Origin: Pomphorhynchus laevis | Lineage: Eukaryota > Acanthocephala > Palaeacanthocephala > Echinorhynchida > Pomphorhynchidae | Direction of reading: 5' to 3' | Length of the DNA: 64,000 nucleotides | NCBI GenBank assembly: GCA_012934845.2 | Contig: WNNJ02002733.1 | Span: 62,001-126,000 of the forward strand | Shown: piece by piece, positions 22,801 to 37,800 of the stretch | Layout: every line of letters begins with the position of its first letter | How positions within the stretch are numbered: position 1 is the stretch's first letter | Notes under the pieces: generated by a model | Databases searched by the model: none | Seen by the model: only the letters and a program-made list of their open reading frames with translations | What the model was told of the DNA's origin: nothing | Program-made: the position numbers and the translations under genes

Positions 22801-25800
22801 GCCAAAAAGTACAATATAATAAATTGTGTATACTCAAATACTTTATCGATACTTACCTTATAAAGGTTATCCATTGCAAGTAACGAAATGCAGTCATTGA
22901 GATCTGATATGAACTTATTTTCATACAACATTGAATAGAGTAGATCTACATTTGAAATGTAATTCTTGCATAGAATAATGTTCATTACGTCGATTAGCAC
23001 AAGAATAAGTTCTTTTGTAACATTGGGATCATCGTTCTATAATCTAGGAAACAAGTATAACCAAAACGAACATTTATTTGTTAAATAAATGTGTTTTCTG
23101 CCAAAGACACATTCCTCGAATTTGATATTTAAAAATACCAAATAGCGTATTACTTATAATTTTTGTGGCAACGAGTAATAAATTCAAACGAACAACAGAA
23201 AATTCATAGCAAAATAAATATTTTAAAATCAAATAACTAGGCATTTTGATACAAAATGCTTAATTATATAAAATAAAAAGTAGCATTGATAAAAAATTTG
23301 ACAGTTTCATTTATTTCCGGGTCAAAGATTTTAAATAATAGATTTTCCAGCTTTAATGGGAAATACTACGATTATATAAAATACAAATATCGTTATATGA
23401 AATAGTTCTCTTATATGAATACTACTTTATTGATTTTTAAACTCTAAAGGAAGTAATAATTCTCATCATTATTTAAGTGAACATTTTTTTATGAACATTA
23501 TTTAAGTAGCAATAAAAATAAAATAAATTGTTTTATTATCCTAATGCAATTGCGTTTGCTGTCTCCTAGAAAACCATAAATGTTCAGTCGAACGCTTTGA
23601 CTTTTGCCGCGTAGTAAAAACGAGGATTTTTGATGTTGAAGACATCATTCTCAATTGCGCTCACTTCTTGTATATTCCGTAAACTGTCTCAATAGTTTGT
23701 GAATTCTAGTACAACTTATATTATTCTTAAATACTCAGATCTAATCAACAGGATTTTGAGCAGGTTTACAGATTATTTAAGTTTCCATTCAAATACATTT
23801 TGCAATTGTTGCTTATCAACAGATTATGCGAACAACATAATCGCTTGATTTATAATCGGTCAATTCGGTTGTAAAAATAGACAATACCGAACTAATCGTA
23901 ATTAAAATCATAATTAGGTAACATTATTGAATTATCAATTTATCAGCTATACTTATGAATTAACATTCACCATGCGCGCAAATATTGACCCTTAATGAAA
24001 GGATTTAATAAAAATTTACAAATATATTTAATTGAATTTCAGTTTGCAGATTGATTATTGATAAATAATCAAAAAGTAATTAATAACTTGTTTATAAGTG
24101 ATTTATATAAAAACTGATGCGCTACCAGGTTTATTTCATTTAATGTATGATCATTTTTAATATTGTATAAAATGAATATTTTCAAATATGGGATTAGATT
24201 AAAAAATATAATCATATTTTAATATAATTAATCGCACTAATAATTTAATGCAATAAACAGGTTTGCCATTAATTTGCCCAATATTAGTAGATATTTTTAA
24301 TTATTTTCTGTTAAAAATGTTATCTTTCAATAGCAACTTCTTATCTACTACATTAAAAGAAACTAGAAGATTTTAGTAAAGTTTTGCTAGTTTTTACTAA
24401 TGACCGAATTTATAAATTAAAATTTTTGAAAATTTGATCAAATCGATTCATTAATTAAAAAATTATTTTATCAATGAGAATCTTGCTTTCCGAATTTTGT
24501 TTTCAAAATAATAAAAATTGTGTTAATCGATTAAATTCACCCTCTCGAATTAATGTAAATCGAGAGGGTGAAACAAAATGTTTTTATTGTCATATATAGT
24601 AAGATATGTACATATGTAATTAAAAATGCAGCATATTTCGTTGATCCTAGTCCAAACTTAAATGTTTAAATAATATTTTTTTAAAGAACTATTAAAGTTG
24701 GATCAAAGAAAGATATAGTAAGCCAGCATAAATACAACGTAAACGCGGAATAAGCAGTGCCTTAGTTCATCATAACAAGAGCAACGATCATATTAATGAC
24801 ATTGATTGAACTACCATCTTATCAAAAGAATCTAAAAGAAAAATTTTATTTTTTATTAATTTATACATCTTAAAGTAAAGTAAATACATGCACCGTTCTG
24901 ATAACAGAGCTAGCGAAGCGAGCGTAAGGGGCAAGGAAATATAAAGGATCGTACGCCCAGGGTACTTCCCGGGGTACACACTCGCACGAAAACTAACAGT
25001 TTAACAAACCATCCCAGGGTATAAGGGCTCTGGTTTCTCTACAAAGGGAAGTGTGTATCTACTGCCCATTCCCGAGAAACTTCGTCTATACAAACGCGAT
25101 CATCCCGGGATACAGGGGCTCTGTCTAGCAGACGGAATATCAACGAGTCCGCCGCAACAATCAGAGATAATACAATCGGCATGGTTAGAGGGAAACCCTC
25201 TTCGGTAACTCCTTGCTGCACGTGCAATGGACCGGCAGCGAAATGTAAAGGATGCCGATGCGCAAAGACCGATACAAAATGCAGTAACTGCCGGGCTCCC
25301 AATTGCGGAAACAAGATCCTCAGCTGCCCAATAAGCGGCACCGTAAGGTCAGGAGCCGACCAGACACAAATCCAGAAAGCTACGGGAGAAACAGACAAAA
25401 CTCCAATCACACTCTCGATTACCGACATCTTTGAGCAAGTGGTTCACTGGAAGCCAAATCTCTTCAGATTACCTAGGTGTGCGGAGTCGAAACGTTTTAT
25501 AATAGAACTTGCCCGTATATATAGGGAATCTTGGTCTCAACAGGAATCTTTTACAAAAGCCATTGTAATCGGACATTTGATTCTCCAACGAGATATTCGC
25601 ACCTCCCATAAGACCCTCAAAGTAATACTGTCTCGAAGATTAGACCTTTGGCTAAAAAACGAGTTTACATCTCTTTACACGGAAGCGTATATCTTGCAAG
25701 AATTCAGTCGACGTAAAAGACCAAACAGTACATCACGCGATTGGCGCAGGAATTTCACCAGTCTGGTAGTGAGTGGAAGATTAAATGGAGCGATGCATTT

Positions 25801-28800
25801 GCTAGACACAGATGCAACAACCGGAACCCCACTAAATCCTGATGACATGATCGGTCCTACGACCGTTCGAGAGCTACTCCTCGACAAACATCCCATTGCA
25901 GCAAAATTAAACAGTAATGCTCTTGACTGGAATCATGTTATCCCGCCACATAGCTTTCATCCCGTGGTTTTTGACTCCATAGACAAGAAACTAATAGTCT
26001 GTATGGCCAAACGTGTCACAGGTGGAGCAGGTCCCTCAGGAATTGACGCACAGTCCTGGACACATATGCTCTCAAAATTCGGGAGAGAATCAGATGAACT
26101 TGCTGAGGCCATAGCCTCATTCACAAGAGCATTAGCGACAGAGCGCATACCAATGGACATTACACAGGCTCTAACATCATGCAGGCTAATCGCATTAACA
26201 AAGAAAACTGGAATTCGACCAATAGGAATCTGTGATGTTAGCAGAAGAATAATGACGAAGGCTATATTATCCATGGTCTCGGAAGACATACAGCAGGTAT
26301 GTGGAAGAAGTCAAATGTGTGCAGGCCAACGAGCTGGCGTGGAATGCGTTACACGAGCCATCCGCAATGAACTTACAAACAATCCGAATCATATTCTTCT
26401 ATCAATTGATGCCGACAACGCATTTAACAGAATTAATAGAGAGGCGGCCCTTTGCAATATTGATCGAATATGTCCGTCGCTTTCTATAGTCATGCATAAT
26501 TTTTACGACCACCCTTCTAATCTATCTGTCGGAGGCGAATTCGTTAAATCACAAGAAGGATTTACACAAGGTGACGTCCTAGCCATGCCCGCATTTGCGA
26601 TCGCCACACTGCCAATAATACATCACATTTCCACAAAGTTCCCTCAAGTTCGGCAACTTTGGTACGCCGATGACGGCAACTTGATTGGTTCTCCTATCCA
26701 AATCAGAGCTGCATACGATCTACTGTGTAAAATTGGCCCAGCGTTTGGATTTCACGTAAATCCCCAGAAATGTTCAATATTTACGCCAACAATGGAAGAA
26801 GCTAACACATGCCAACAATTTAACGGAACAAATGTAGAAGTCCGAACGGACGGAATTGTGATACTAGGCGCACCCATTGGAGTAGACAAATACGTATACG
26901 AGGTCGTAGAATCAAAAGTAGACAAGTTTTGCAACTTGGTCGAACGATTAGCCGATGTGGGAATTTTAGATCTGCAGATAGCATATGCCTGTTTCACTAA
27001 AGCGTTACAGCACAAGTGGTTTCACACGCAAAGAACAACTCAATGCTCATCAGATTGGTTTGCCCCGTTGCGGGAATCCATCAGATCCTCCTCGGACAAC
27101 ATATTCGGCCTCGATGATTCGGATGGATCGCTATGGCCTCTCATCTCTTTACCCCTACATTGTGGTGGCCTCGGCATCATCGATCCATATATGAGTGCTG
27201 GCGTTGAATGTGAAAATTCTGGACATCTATGTGAACCTTATTTAAATGGATTACAAGGAATGGAACTTAAACTAGAGCAAGATTTCCGAGCCAACGAAGT
27301 TCACAGGCGGAAGAAAACACAATACAAGGCCTCTTTGCTAGCCCAACTTCCTACATATGATATCATAAAGAGACGGATTATTCAACACACAATGATAAAA
27401 GGCGCATCTTCCTGGCTTTCTGCGTTCCCCACAAGAGAGTCACAAACTCGAATAGACAATACAACATTTCGTGATGCTGTTGCCGCACGGTACAACACTC
27501 TAACCAAAGATGCCCCCTCCCTTTGCCCATGTGGTTCGTCGACCTCACTGGCACATTGCCTTTCCTGCCCCAATGGCGGTCATCCGTCGATAAGACACGA
27601 CGCAACCCGCGATATTCTCGCAAAATCGCTCACCCAAATATGTGACGGCGTTGAAATCGAACCGCTACTCAGATCAGTGGATCCAAGCATTCACTTTGAG
27701 AGAAGATCAACGACGACTGATCGTGAAGCACGACTGGATATATCTTGCCGTGGTTTCTATGGTGGACGCTCGGAGCGAGCTTTCTTCGACATTTGCGTTT
27801 TTAACGTGTTCGCTCCGTCAAATCTTACCAGGGAAACCACACCAAGCTTCGAGTATCACGAACAACGGAAATGCTCGAAATACCAAGAACGGGTGGATAT
27901 TATAGAACGCGCAAATTTCGCCCCTATTGTATATTCAAGTTTAGGAGGTGAGAGCAAATCGGCATCTACAATGATAAAAAGATTATCCAGAAAACTGGCC
28001 GTCAAGAAGGAATCTATCTACGCACAAGAATTGACTCGGATACGGGAGAAGATAAGCCTGCAACATGCAAGATGCATTTCAATGTGCATTCGCGGTCCCA
28101 GATCAGCAAGAAACCGACCTGCGAACTATCACACTGTAGAGTGGTGATATAATTGTAATATAATTGTATTGATGATATTATTATTGTAGAGATAATGTCG
28201 TTGGAAATAAATAAACATTTTGTTGTAAAAAAAAAAAAAAAAAAATAAGGACATGATAAGCTGTTTACCGAACTCTTATAGAAAAAAAATCATAAACTAT
28301 TACTTTAGTTACCGTCGTTTATGCGATCATGTGTTCCGAATGAACAATATGGATTTCGACCAGGTAGATCTACAGTTGGGGCGATTTCTACTTTAAGAGA
28401 AAGGGTAAAACAGCGTTTCGCAGCAAATTCATGCATGTATGCGTTATTTATTGATTTTACAAAGGCGTTTGACTCTGTGAATCGGTCTCTCTTACTAAGC
28501 AAGCTTCATTTCGAGTTTCACATACGCGGTCCAATGTTAAAACTACTTGCAGCCATATTGTCGCCTAATGAAATTCGTATTTCGGATGGACTGCAATTGT
28601 CACAACACTTGATCCAAAATCGAGGGGTGTTACAAGGGGATCCTTTAAGCCCGCTGCTTTTCACGCTATTCGTTAGTGACCTTCCCTTCTTTGTTTGTCA
28701 AAGCGGTAGATCCAGCTGCATAATGTATGCAGATGATTTAGTCATACTTTCTCATGATATTGATTCAGCAACAATGTCATTGAATCGTCTAGATACCTAC

Positions 28801-31800
28801 TGCACACAAAATTTTATAGTGGTAAATCTAGATAAGTCCCGAGCTATAAAATTCAGGAAGGGTGGCCGTCTACGCGGTGATGACTCATTGCAATATCGAA
28901 ATAGCAATTTTGAATTTTGTTGTGAGTATTCCTACCTTGGTATTGTTTTAAATTCGAAATGGACATTCTCGAAACATATTTCCAACAAGTGTGTCAAGGC
29001 AACTGAAAGAATGTATTCCTTCAGAAACATAGGTAATTTGTCCTTCGACGGTGCCCTAAAATTCTTTAAGGTGATGATCCTTCCTATATTGACATATGGT
29101 ATTCAGGCGATCTGGCTTGATCTTACTACTGCTAATTTCCGCAAATTTGATTCGCTTCAATGGAGGTATATTAAACGTATCACAGGGCTCTCACCCATGA
29201 CCTCTTCGACATTAGTGTCAGCGTTATCTCAACTCTCATCGTGTGCGTATACCTTTGCAAATTCGTTTAATCTGCCTATAACACCGGCACTCTCGATCCA
29301 TCTCAGCAATACGCAGATTTCTGTTGCAAAACTTGATCCTGCTATTTATTGCACTCCGGTATTTCTTCAGAATAATTGGAAAATGCCATTTAATGCAAAC
29401 CGACCGCTTGTTTGGAGAATATCTACTCATGGTTACCATGACAAATTTTGTATGATCAGGTTGCCTTGTCATTCAAGAAATTCTGACTGTTACTGTCGTT
29501 TCTGTGGACTTTCATGTTGTGACCTTCTCCATCTGTTTTCATGTTCAGTTCTTTCTACATGGAGTTTGCGCAAAGTAGATTCGATATCGTCATTTCGTAA
29601 CGTTCCCACAACTTCTGCACACTTTTCGTCCTCGTGATGGATGACGACTAGCTCGATAAGTACAATAATAAGCTGACATTTTTGTATATAAATTGACTGT
29701 ATTTTCTACCTCCATCGCTTACAAGCGGAAGTGAGGAAAATAAAATTTCTCAGATTATTATTTTATTAATAATAATAAAAAATAATATTTTCTATAAAAA
29801 TATTATTTTTGAAATATTTGCAAAGTGAATTAAAATATTTGCTCATCCGTTAACTTCTGGTTTAATACAATTGCTGAGTAAAATTCTTTAAGCTAATTCT
29901 TTAATACTTAAATTTGTTATTATGAAAGAAATAAAATTTTAAAAAATAGTTGACGACATTTCAAAGTGCTTGTATAAACAGCTCGAATTCGCGATAATGA
30001 CAGAAAAGATAACAACGTCCTATTCTAAGCTTTCTTTATGTGTTTATGTATACATCCCGATTAGCTTAATGCAAATCTAAGCTGATATTCACGACTTTAA
30101 CAAACAAAAAAACATTTTAGCTGCGTTTAATATGTCAATGTGAGCTGTTCTAAAATCGGTTTACATCAAAAATGTCTTTAAATGTAAAATAATTAATATA
30201 AAAATCTCAGAAAATTCAGTAGTTACTACCGAAATATCAAAATGATTTTTCTTGTCGTTCAACTATATCTGATAGTTCCTGGATATTTAAAGATTTAATC
30301 ATGTTGAATGATCGCTTAGTGATCGTTAAAAAAATTCAAACAAATTGCAATTATTTACAATTTGCTATGAAGTACAATATCACAATATCGTATAATTTGC
30401 ATTACCACAAAAATTAGATTTTACGATTAAAAAGAACAGCTAATGAATGACAATAATAACCAAACATTTATCTTTTTGTGTTTGCAAATAACCGTTTCGC
30501 ATTTATTTTCTATAGTAGAAGATACTAACACGATTTTTAGTAAAAGAATATATTTTCAGTGTATATTAACGCAGCTGCATGATTTATCGGTTTCAACAAC
30601 TTGTTTTCACAAATGGACTGCTATAACTGGCGACATGATAGCGCGTCCAAATGTGTTGATATTAGCAAATTTATCGCTATAGTTTGTTAGTAAAAATATA
30701 ATAATTTGGTTACAAATTTTAAAATGATAATATAAAAAATATTAATAAAAACAATTTTAATATTATAAAATTTGTAATTTATCATGAGAAAATCAAACTT
30801 CATTAGGCTAAAGTATTTATGAGTACGTTTACTCATAAGTACTCATTTAAGGAATATATTCTCGAACAAACGTGATTTGTAATATTTTTTAAATGTAGTG
30901 CAAAACGTGAAAAACATCTATTTATAAATCTATAGTGAGTCTGTAAAATATTTATTCTAAAATTTGAATGAAAATCTGACTTTTGAAATAATTTTAATAT
31001 CTGAAACTAATTCTTTTTAATATCATTTCTGTTTCTATTATAAAGTATACATTCGCATATAATGTATTTTAGGCACTAAGCACAATAGTGTTTAATACAA
31101 AAAGCGTAGCACAAAACAAAGTTTGCATTTTTAATGTTATTCCTGCTTTACAAAATTATTAAAGAAAGAGATCATACCAATTCATTGAAGTCCGTTTGTG
31201 ATTCCAATTTTGGATTTGACTGTTGGTATAAACGGAAAACAGTTTTTAACGTACTAAATATAAATATTTAGAATTAGCACAGGGTATATTTTTACTTGCT
31301 CAATTAACTTTTGAGAAACAGCCCAGTGCATTTGCTTGAATTCATGTGCGAGATTGCATAATATTCCAACACAATTATTATTTAAATAGCGATCCTATGA
31401 GAGATAAAATATCTTACAATTTGTATGTAAAAAATAAATACTAAAGTTTAACAAAATAAATGTTGAACTTTAGTAATATAAATGTTTGTCTTCGAGACAA
31501 AGAGCCTAACAATGATATAATTTAAAACGACATAAATTTGTAGATTATAAAAAAATAAGTATATAAAAAATGGCGAACAGTTAGTTAGATTCAAAGTGCT
31601 ATTTTTGATAATAGGATAGATAAAAATTATGATTTCATAATCATAATATATTATGATATAAAATTAATATCATAATATATTATTATGATAATATATTATT
31701 ATCCTCATCGCTCGTAGCGATGGGGATAATCACCAGAAATAGTATGTACAAAAGTAAAAAGTAATATAAATGTTTGTCTTTGGAACAAAGAGACTAATAA

Positions 31801-34800
31801 TTATATAATTTAAAAAACGACATAAATTTGTAGATTATATATAACTAATTGTTATAATAATAACTATCAGTTAATAATAGTTATATAATGATAGTAATAA
31901 CCATAATTGTAAAGTTATATTATAAAAATATAATATAAAAATATATTTTTTACTAAAATAATATATTTTTTACTTTTTATCGATTATTTTTATATTGAAT
32001 TCGTATAAACACTATCCTGTATGCTTCATATGCTATCATCCTGTAAATATTGCATATCCTGTATGCTTCATATGCTATCATTTACATGCTAAAGATATTT
32101 TTTAATACAGGTATACTTCATCAAATTCGTATCATTAAGACAAAGTGACTTTTTGATCGAAGAGCCGTTTGTCTTCGTTGCTTCAGAACGATATTTTATA
32201 TTTAATATATTTTTTACTAAATAATAATATTATTATTTAATAATGACTGTTTTATTTTTGATAATAATTTAAATGATAAAATCAGTAGAACGTTTCCTCG
32301 AATGAACCAGCAAATTTTATTTAAAAATGATTATTAATTTAATAATCATTAATAATTAAATAATATAATTTATTATTAATAATTTCATTTGTTTTATTTT
32401 GTTATAGACTATTTTTACCGTTTATATTTTTCATAGATTTTTAAAGAAATAAAATGATTTCTTTATAAATGTTTGCTTTGCGATAAAATCAAATTTAATG
32501 GCTGCTATTGACTCTTTTGCTGTCTATTTATGTAATTTAATGAATCGCATTCGAATCGATGGATTGACATTGTGTGGATGCGGAAATAACCAAAATATTA
32601 AATTTACACTTATTCTTAACAAAACCAATATTAATGATAAAGAAGGTAAATATCTAGATATGAACATTAAAATAACATTAACTAAAACTACTATTAATTT
32701 ATATCGTATAAGATGACATATTTAAATTTACAAGAAACATATTTTTGCATGAGCATTCATGCATACCATATAATATAAAATATAATACATTAAATAATGA
32801 AATTTTAAGAATTGCAACAATATGTAATGATATTGGTTTTCTACAAAATCATTTAAATAATTTAATAGATACATATTTTAAACTAGGTTACTATAAAAAT
32901 AACATCAAGCAGAAAATAGTAAAATATAAAAATCAACACAATAATATTAAAAATAATAAATTTAAAATAATTAGCGGAAAATTTGTATGGATAATAAATA
33001 ATATACTTTGTATTAAAATAAGATACTCAAATTTCATCAGAGGAAATATTTTATTAGCATGTATTTGGCCCAATGCTATGTTGGGTCTAGGAATAGGGGT
33101 CGAAATGATAATATAGCAGTTCCTCTTGATGACCTCTAATCCTTATTATTATACATCATCTGTTATTTATTAGTCGATTCATAATAATTGACTTTTATTT
33201 TACATTTGAATTTTAAATTTTTATTCGATAAAAATAAATATTGTATAAAATCTCATATAAATATTTATTATTGATCTTTATTTTTATTTATATATAGTAT
33301 AAGATGCGTAGACTCAGTTATCTGATCTGATTTGTTCTACTGACAAGTTATTATTGACATGTTGACTTTGTTTTATCGGTTATATAACATCTGCTGAAAT
33401 ACTGAAACTATGTATTATTAATACGACAATTTTTTTGCTTATTTTCCAGCAAGTTTGATGTTCTTTTTCTTATAATGTAGAATTATACATCAACAAAATA
33501 TTATTAAAAATAAATTTAAACTATGAAGCGAAAAATTTTTATGAATAATAATTTAAATGATAAAAGCAGTACATTAGGTTTTCTTAAATGAACAATCAAA
33601 TTGTTCATGATTAAAATTCCCACACGCGTAATTTAATTATTATTTAATAATAATTAAATAGTATTATTAATATATCAAATAGTTATCAATATATATAATT
33701 GATAACATTTCTATTACAAACTCAATAATGCAAAATTATTGAACACTTGATTATTTTATTAATCGCATTTAATTCGATAAAATTGAATAAATATAATAAT
33801 CGTGTTATGAGTTTATGTTAATTAAATAATTTATTTTATTTATATTATCAATAAAATTTAATATTATTTTATTTATAATATTATTTAATTTTAATATTTT
33901 TATTAAATATATAATGCTAATTATTTTACTGTTTGACTAAATAAAAGTTAGGATGATCAGAATGCTTATAGACTTATCGATTAAAAATCATGATAAAATA
34001 ATTTCCTAATTTGAAAAGTTAGAAAATGAATCAAATCATTCATTAAAAATCAATGATACTTGTTTTAGTTTGATCGTTTGAAGGATTAGAATGCTGACAA
34101 CAGTTTAGACAGAAGTAATCGGGAATAAGCAAAAAATACATAAAATACTATGTACGTCTCATTTATCAGACTACGTCCCTTTATATCAATCCTCGCCCAC
34201 TCTTGAATCTTACACTCGATACAACGTACTCTCCAGAATAGCTTATAGGGTAATTACTGGTTCATTTAATACAACAATCCAGCAATACAAATTTTAAAAA
34301 ATAAAAAACACATTTTAACTCACTAAAGTTAATAAAAATAAATTTAATTCCAAACTTTAATTCTAATTTACTTGCATACAAAATTTTATACTAAACAACT
34401 GTAATTTGGAAAATTCCCATTTGAACCTACAAATGCGTATCGAATGTGTAGGTTTTCTACGGAATTCAAATATTAGCTCTCTACAAATTTATATGCCTAT
34501 ATACTAATTCGTTCGAATATCGTTTTGTCTTAGAAACAGCATCAAATTATTTGTTTAAAGTTTATTTCAGCCCTATATTAATTGACATCGATTATGATTT
34601 CTTTTGAAACTTTGATTAAAAGAAGATATAACAATTCAGAAAGATTTTGTATTATTTTTGGCGACTTTGAACTGTTATGCAGTAACTGTTTATAAATCAA
34701 TATGACAATATCAGAAGGGATAATATGATTATAGCAGATTCTAAAAAGTATATAATATTTTGGATTTAGGCTCCAAGTGAATTCCTACATTTTCATAAAA

Positions 34801-37800
34801 CTCAGAAACGCATTGCAACAATTATTATTGTATATTCGAGATTTGAAACTTTTCCTAATTCTTCTCATCGAAAAGAACTAAATGTTTAATTTGAAATATA
34901 AAAAGCTTACATTTAAAACTTACGACATTTACTATAAATAGAGCATTAATTAAACTTATAATTTTATCATAACTTTAATTATAAAATTTTATTTATTATA
35001 TAAACTAATATTTATACTTTTACTTATAAATTATAAATTAATTTATAAGTAAAATAATTTACTTATAAATTATATATAAATTATAAATCAAACAAAAGTT
35101 TCTAAAAAGTTTTAAAAAATTATAAAAATTTATGTTAAAAAATTTAAATATTTAAATTATTTAATCTGATCAAAAGAAAGTATACTTTCTACTAGAATAT
35201 CAAGCAAATAATAAGTGAGCAAATAAACTTTTAAATAAATCTGATTTTCATTTGCTGGTATTTAAACCTAACGCGAAAAATTGTACAAACTGTTAAAAAT
35301 ATCAAAAATTGATTTATTTTATTATAAAGAAAATTTAAGAGTTTTACCTTCGATTTCATAAAATTTCTTTTTAATTGCCTAAGGATAATAAGGTAAACGA
35401 AATTGCCTGCTGTCATAGACGTAATGCATCTGTCTTTATACCACTTCGGTATTGTAATAATCTATTGATCCACATAATAGTTATAAATAAAATGTAAAAG
35501 ATTACCGCTTCATGTAAGTAATTTGAAAAATAAAGGTCTTCGCTCAGCATTAACAAGATGACCAAACACATTGAATGGTGATGTGGACTGCTACTCTGGA
35601 CGTCATAAATTACCTTCAGCAGATAATTAACCTATAATAGGGAAACGCTTAAATACAAAAAATGAATCCCATGCATAGCCTTATCTGTTTTACAAAGTCA
35701 AAAATCTTAAAGTAGCTCTGAAATGCCACAGTATTCACAATTTTTGTGATTTTTGCACTTAATTCGAGAAATCAAGTGCAAATTACCAATATCAAAAATT
35801 CCATTATAAAAATTCAAGTTTCTTAAATATATATTTTATCCCCATTCTAGCAGAGGTGGTATTAAAGATAAAATATAATAAAGAGAACAAATCATCATCC
35901 AGTTAACAAATCATCATCTAATTAACATTAAGACAAAATTAGTATAAATTACTAATAAACTTTTATTAATACAAAATATGTAGCTTCAGCAAACTGATTT
36001 GATATTAAGAATAAAAGCAATTGATGAAATCAAATATCTTTTATTTTAAATATTTATTGCTTTTTAAGTCCCAGCCCTGAATATAAGCGACATGTCTGAA
36101 ATTGTGGAGATCGTATGTGATGATAAAGCCGAAGATATCCGGCAGTGGATGGATGACCAATTGCGGAACAATATACGGATTGTTTGATGTATTCCCCATA
36201 CAGCGAGTGCCGCAGTAGCTGACCGTATGTTACTTTTATTATCTGACGCTGTGTGCGATTTATTGACCATACTGTAGGCTGTTGTGCTTCTGTAAATGTG
36301 TGCCGAGAGTTCTCAGCAAGACAAATAAGACTGCACCAAAACAAGTCTTGTTTATCTTATCAAGGAAAATGCAATTCGTTCTTAAAGTTAGCCGCAGCGG
36401 CTCAGATCATATGAGGCAAAAGATCGCCCAGCACGCAGTGATACATCACCTGAGGAGTGGATACGCAGAAGTGTATACGAAAATTTAGAAGACTGAGACA
36501 TTCGTGAGGCAATAAGGTTACTTAACAGCAGCAATTAGGTTGTTCAGCTTGATGATACCATGTTTGAACAACTTTGTGAGAATTCTGCAGCATAAAAGTC
36601 AACTAATGATTTAATAGTGAGTATTGTCGTCCGAGTACATTAGCAAGCCTCCCCTTCAGCTCAACTTCTTTGTGATCCACCAATGATTACATTTCAGAGG
36701 GTCGTACGATCTATCAACTCTTTTCCGAATGCTTCATCGGTTGTTGCTGATTACTTAACACCACTCTATCTAAAGATTCTGACGGGCCATCAAGCTGGAT
36801 CCCCGGTAAAAATTGGTCGAAAACCTATGCAAATTTCTCGTCCGGTACTGACTGGGTCGGTTCCACGCGACGTAGCTAAGTACTTCATCGGAGCACATAT
36901 CATCCCGTTTTACGGAAGACATGCGAAATCAGACCAATTGCAATTTATATGCGTTTTGAGAGGGGTTTGTTTCGAAAATAATGTGCTCGTCTATTACCGA
37001 AACTTTGACTGAGAACTAACTTTTTGCCCAATCAGCTAGTTATTGGTGTTTCTAGCAGACTGGAAGCGGACACTTACGCCGTACGATGTTTCATCAAAGA
37101 TGGATTGTCCGGTAATCACGGACTTCTTAAACTGGATTTTGAAAATGCTTCGTATACAACAAGCAGAGATGCAGTTTTAAACTGTACACAGCGGTATATT
37201 CCAGGAATTCTCCGGCTTGGAAAAACATGCTACGATCAGCCAAGTATTCTGTTAATAGAAAGCCGATAAATCTGGTAAGATGAAGGCGTTTAACAAGGAG
37301 ACCCTCTCGGCCTCTTGCTGTTTTCGCTAGTTATTAATAATTTGGCGGTTTTATGTGCATCCAGTCTATCCGTATAGTATCTGGATGACGGTACAATTGG
37401 GAGAGACAGTGTGACATTGGTGAGGGAAGTCCATTTGATAGATCAATGTGCCGCTGCTAGAGAACTAAAAATAAATACCACTAAATGAGAAGTCATCTCC
37501 TATGATCACGAAGTTCGGAGTCTTCTCGTATCAATCCTACTGGATGCTGTAGTTATGGAGCCTGGAGATACATATTTGCTAGTAGTGCCTGTCGGTGGAA
37601 ATATTATATCTATGAACACCGCAGTGGACGCAGCAACAGATGAGTTACACTTAGCACGAGAACGCCTTCCATGATTACTCCGGTAGGACGCTTTGTGTCT
37701 TTTACGTCGGTGCATATGCCTTCCTAAAATGTCGTAATTATTCCGATGCCGTCCTTGTTTTCAGCAACCGATTGGATATTCACGATAACGAGTTGCGTTA

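Noticed and set aside
25039-27623. Open frames on the minus strand opposite the RLE LINE ORF
   Set aside because: Antisense shadows of a long coding frame; no start context or domain.
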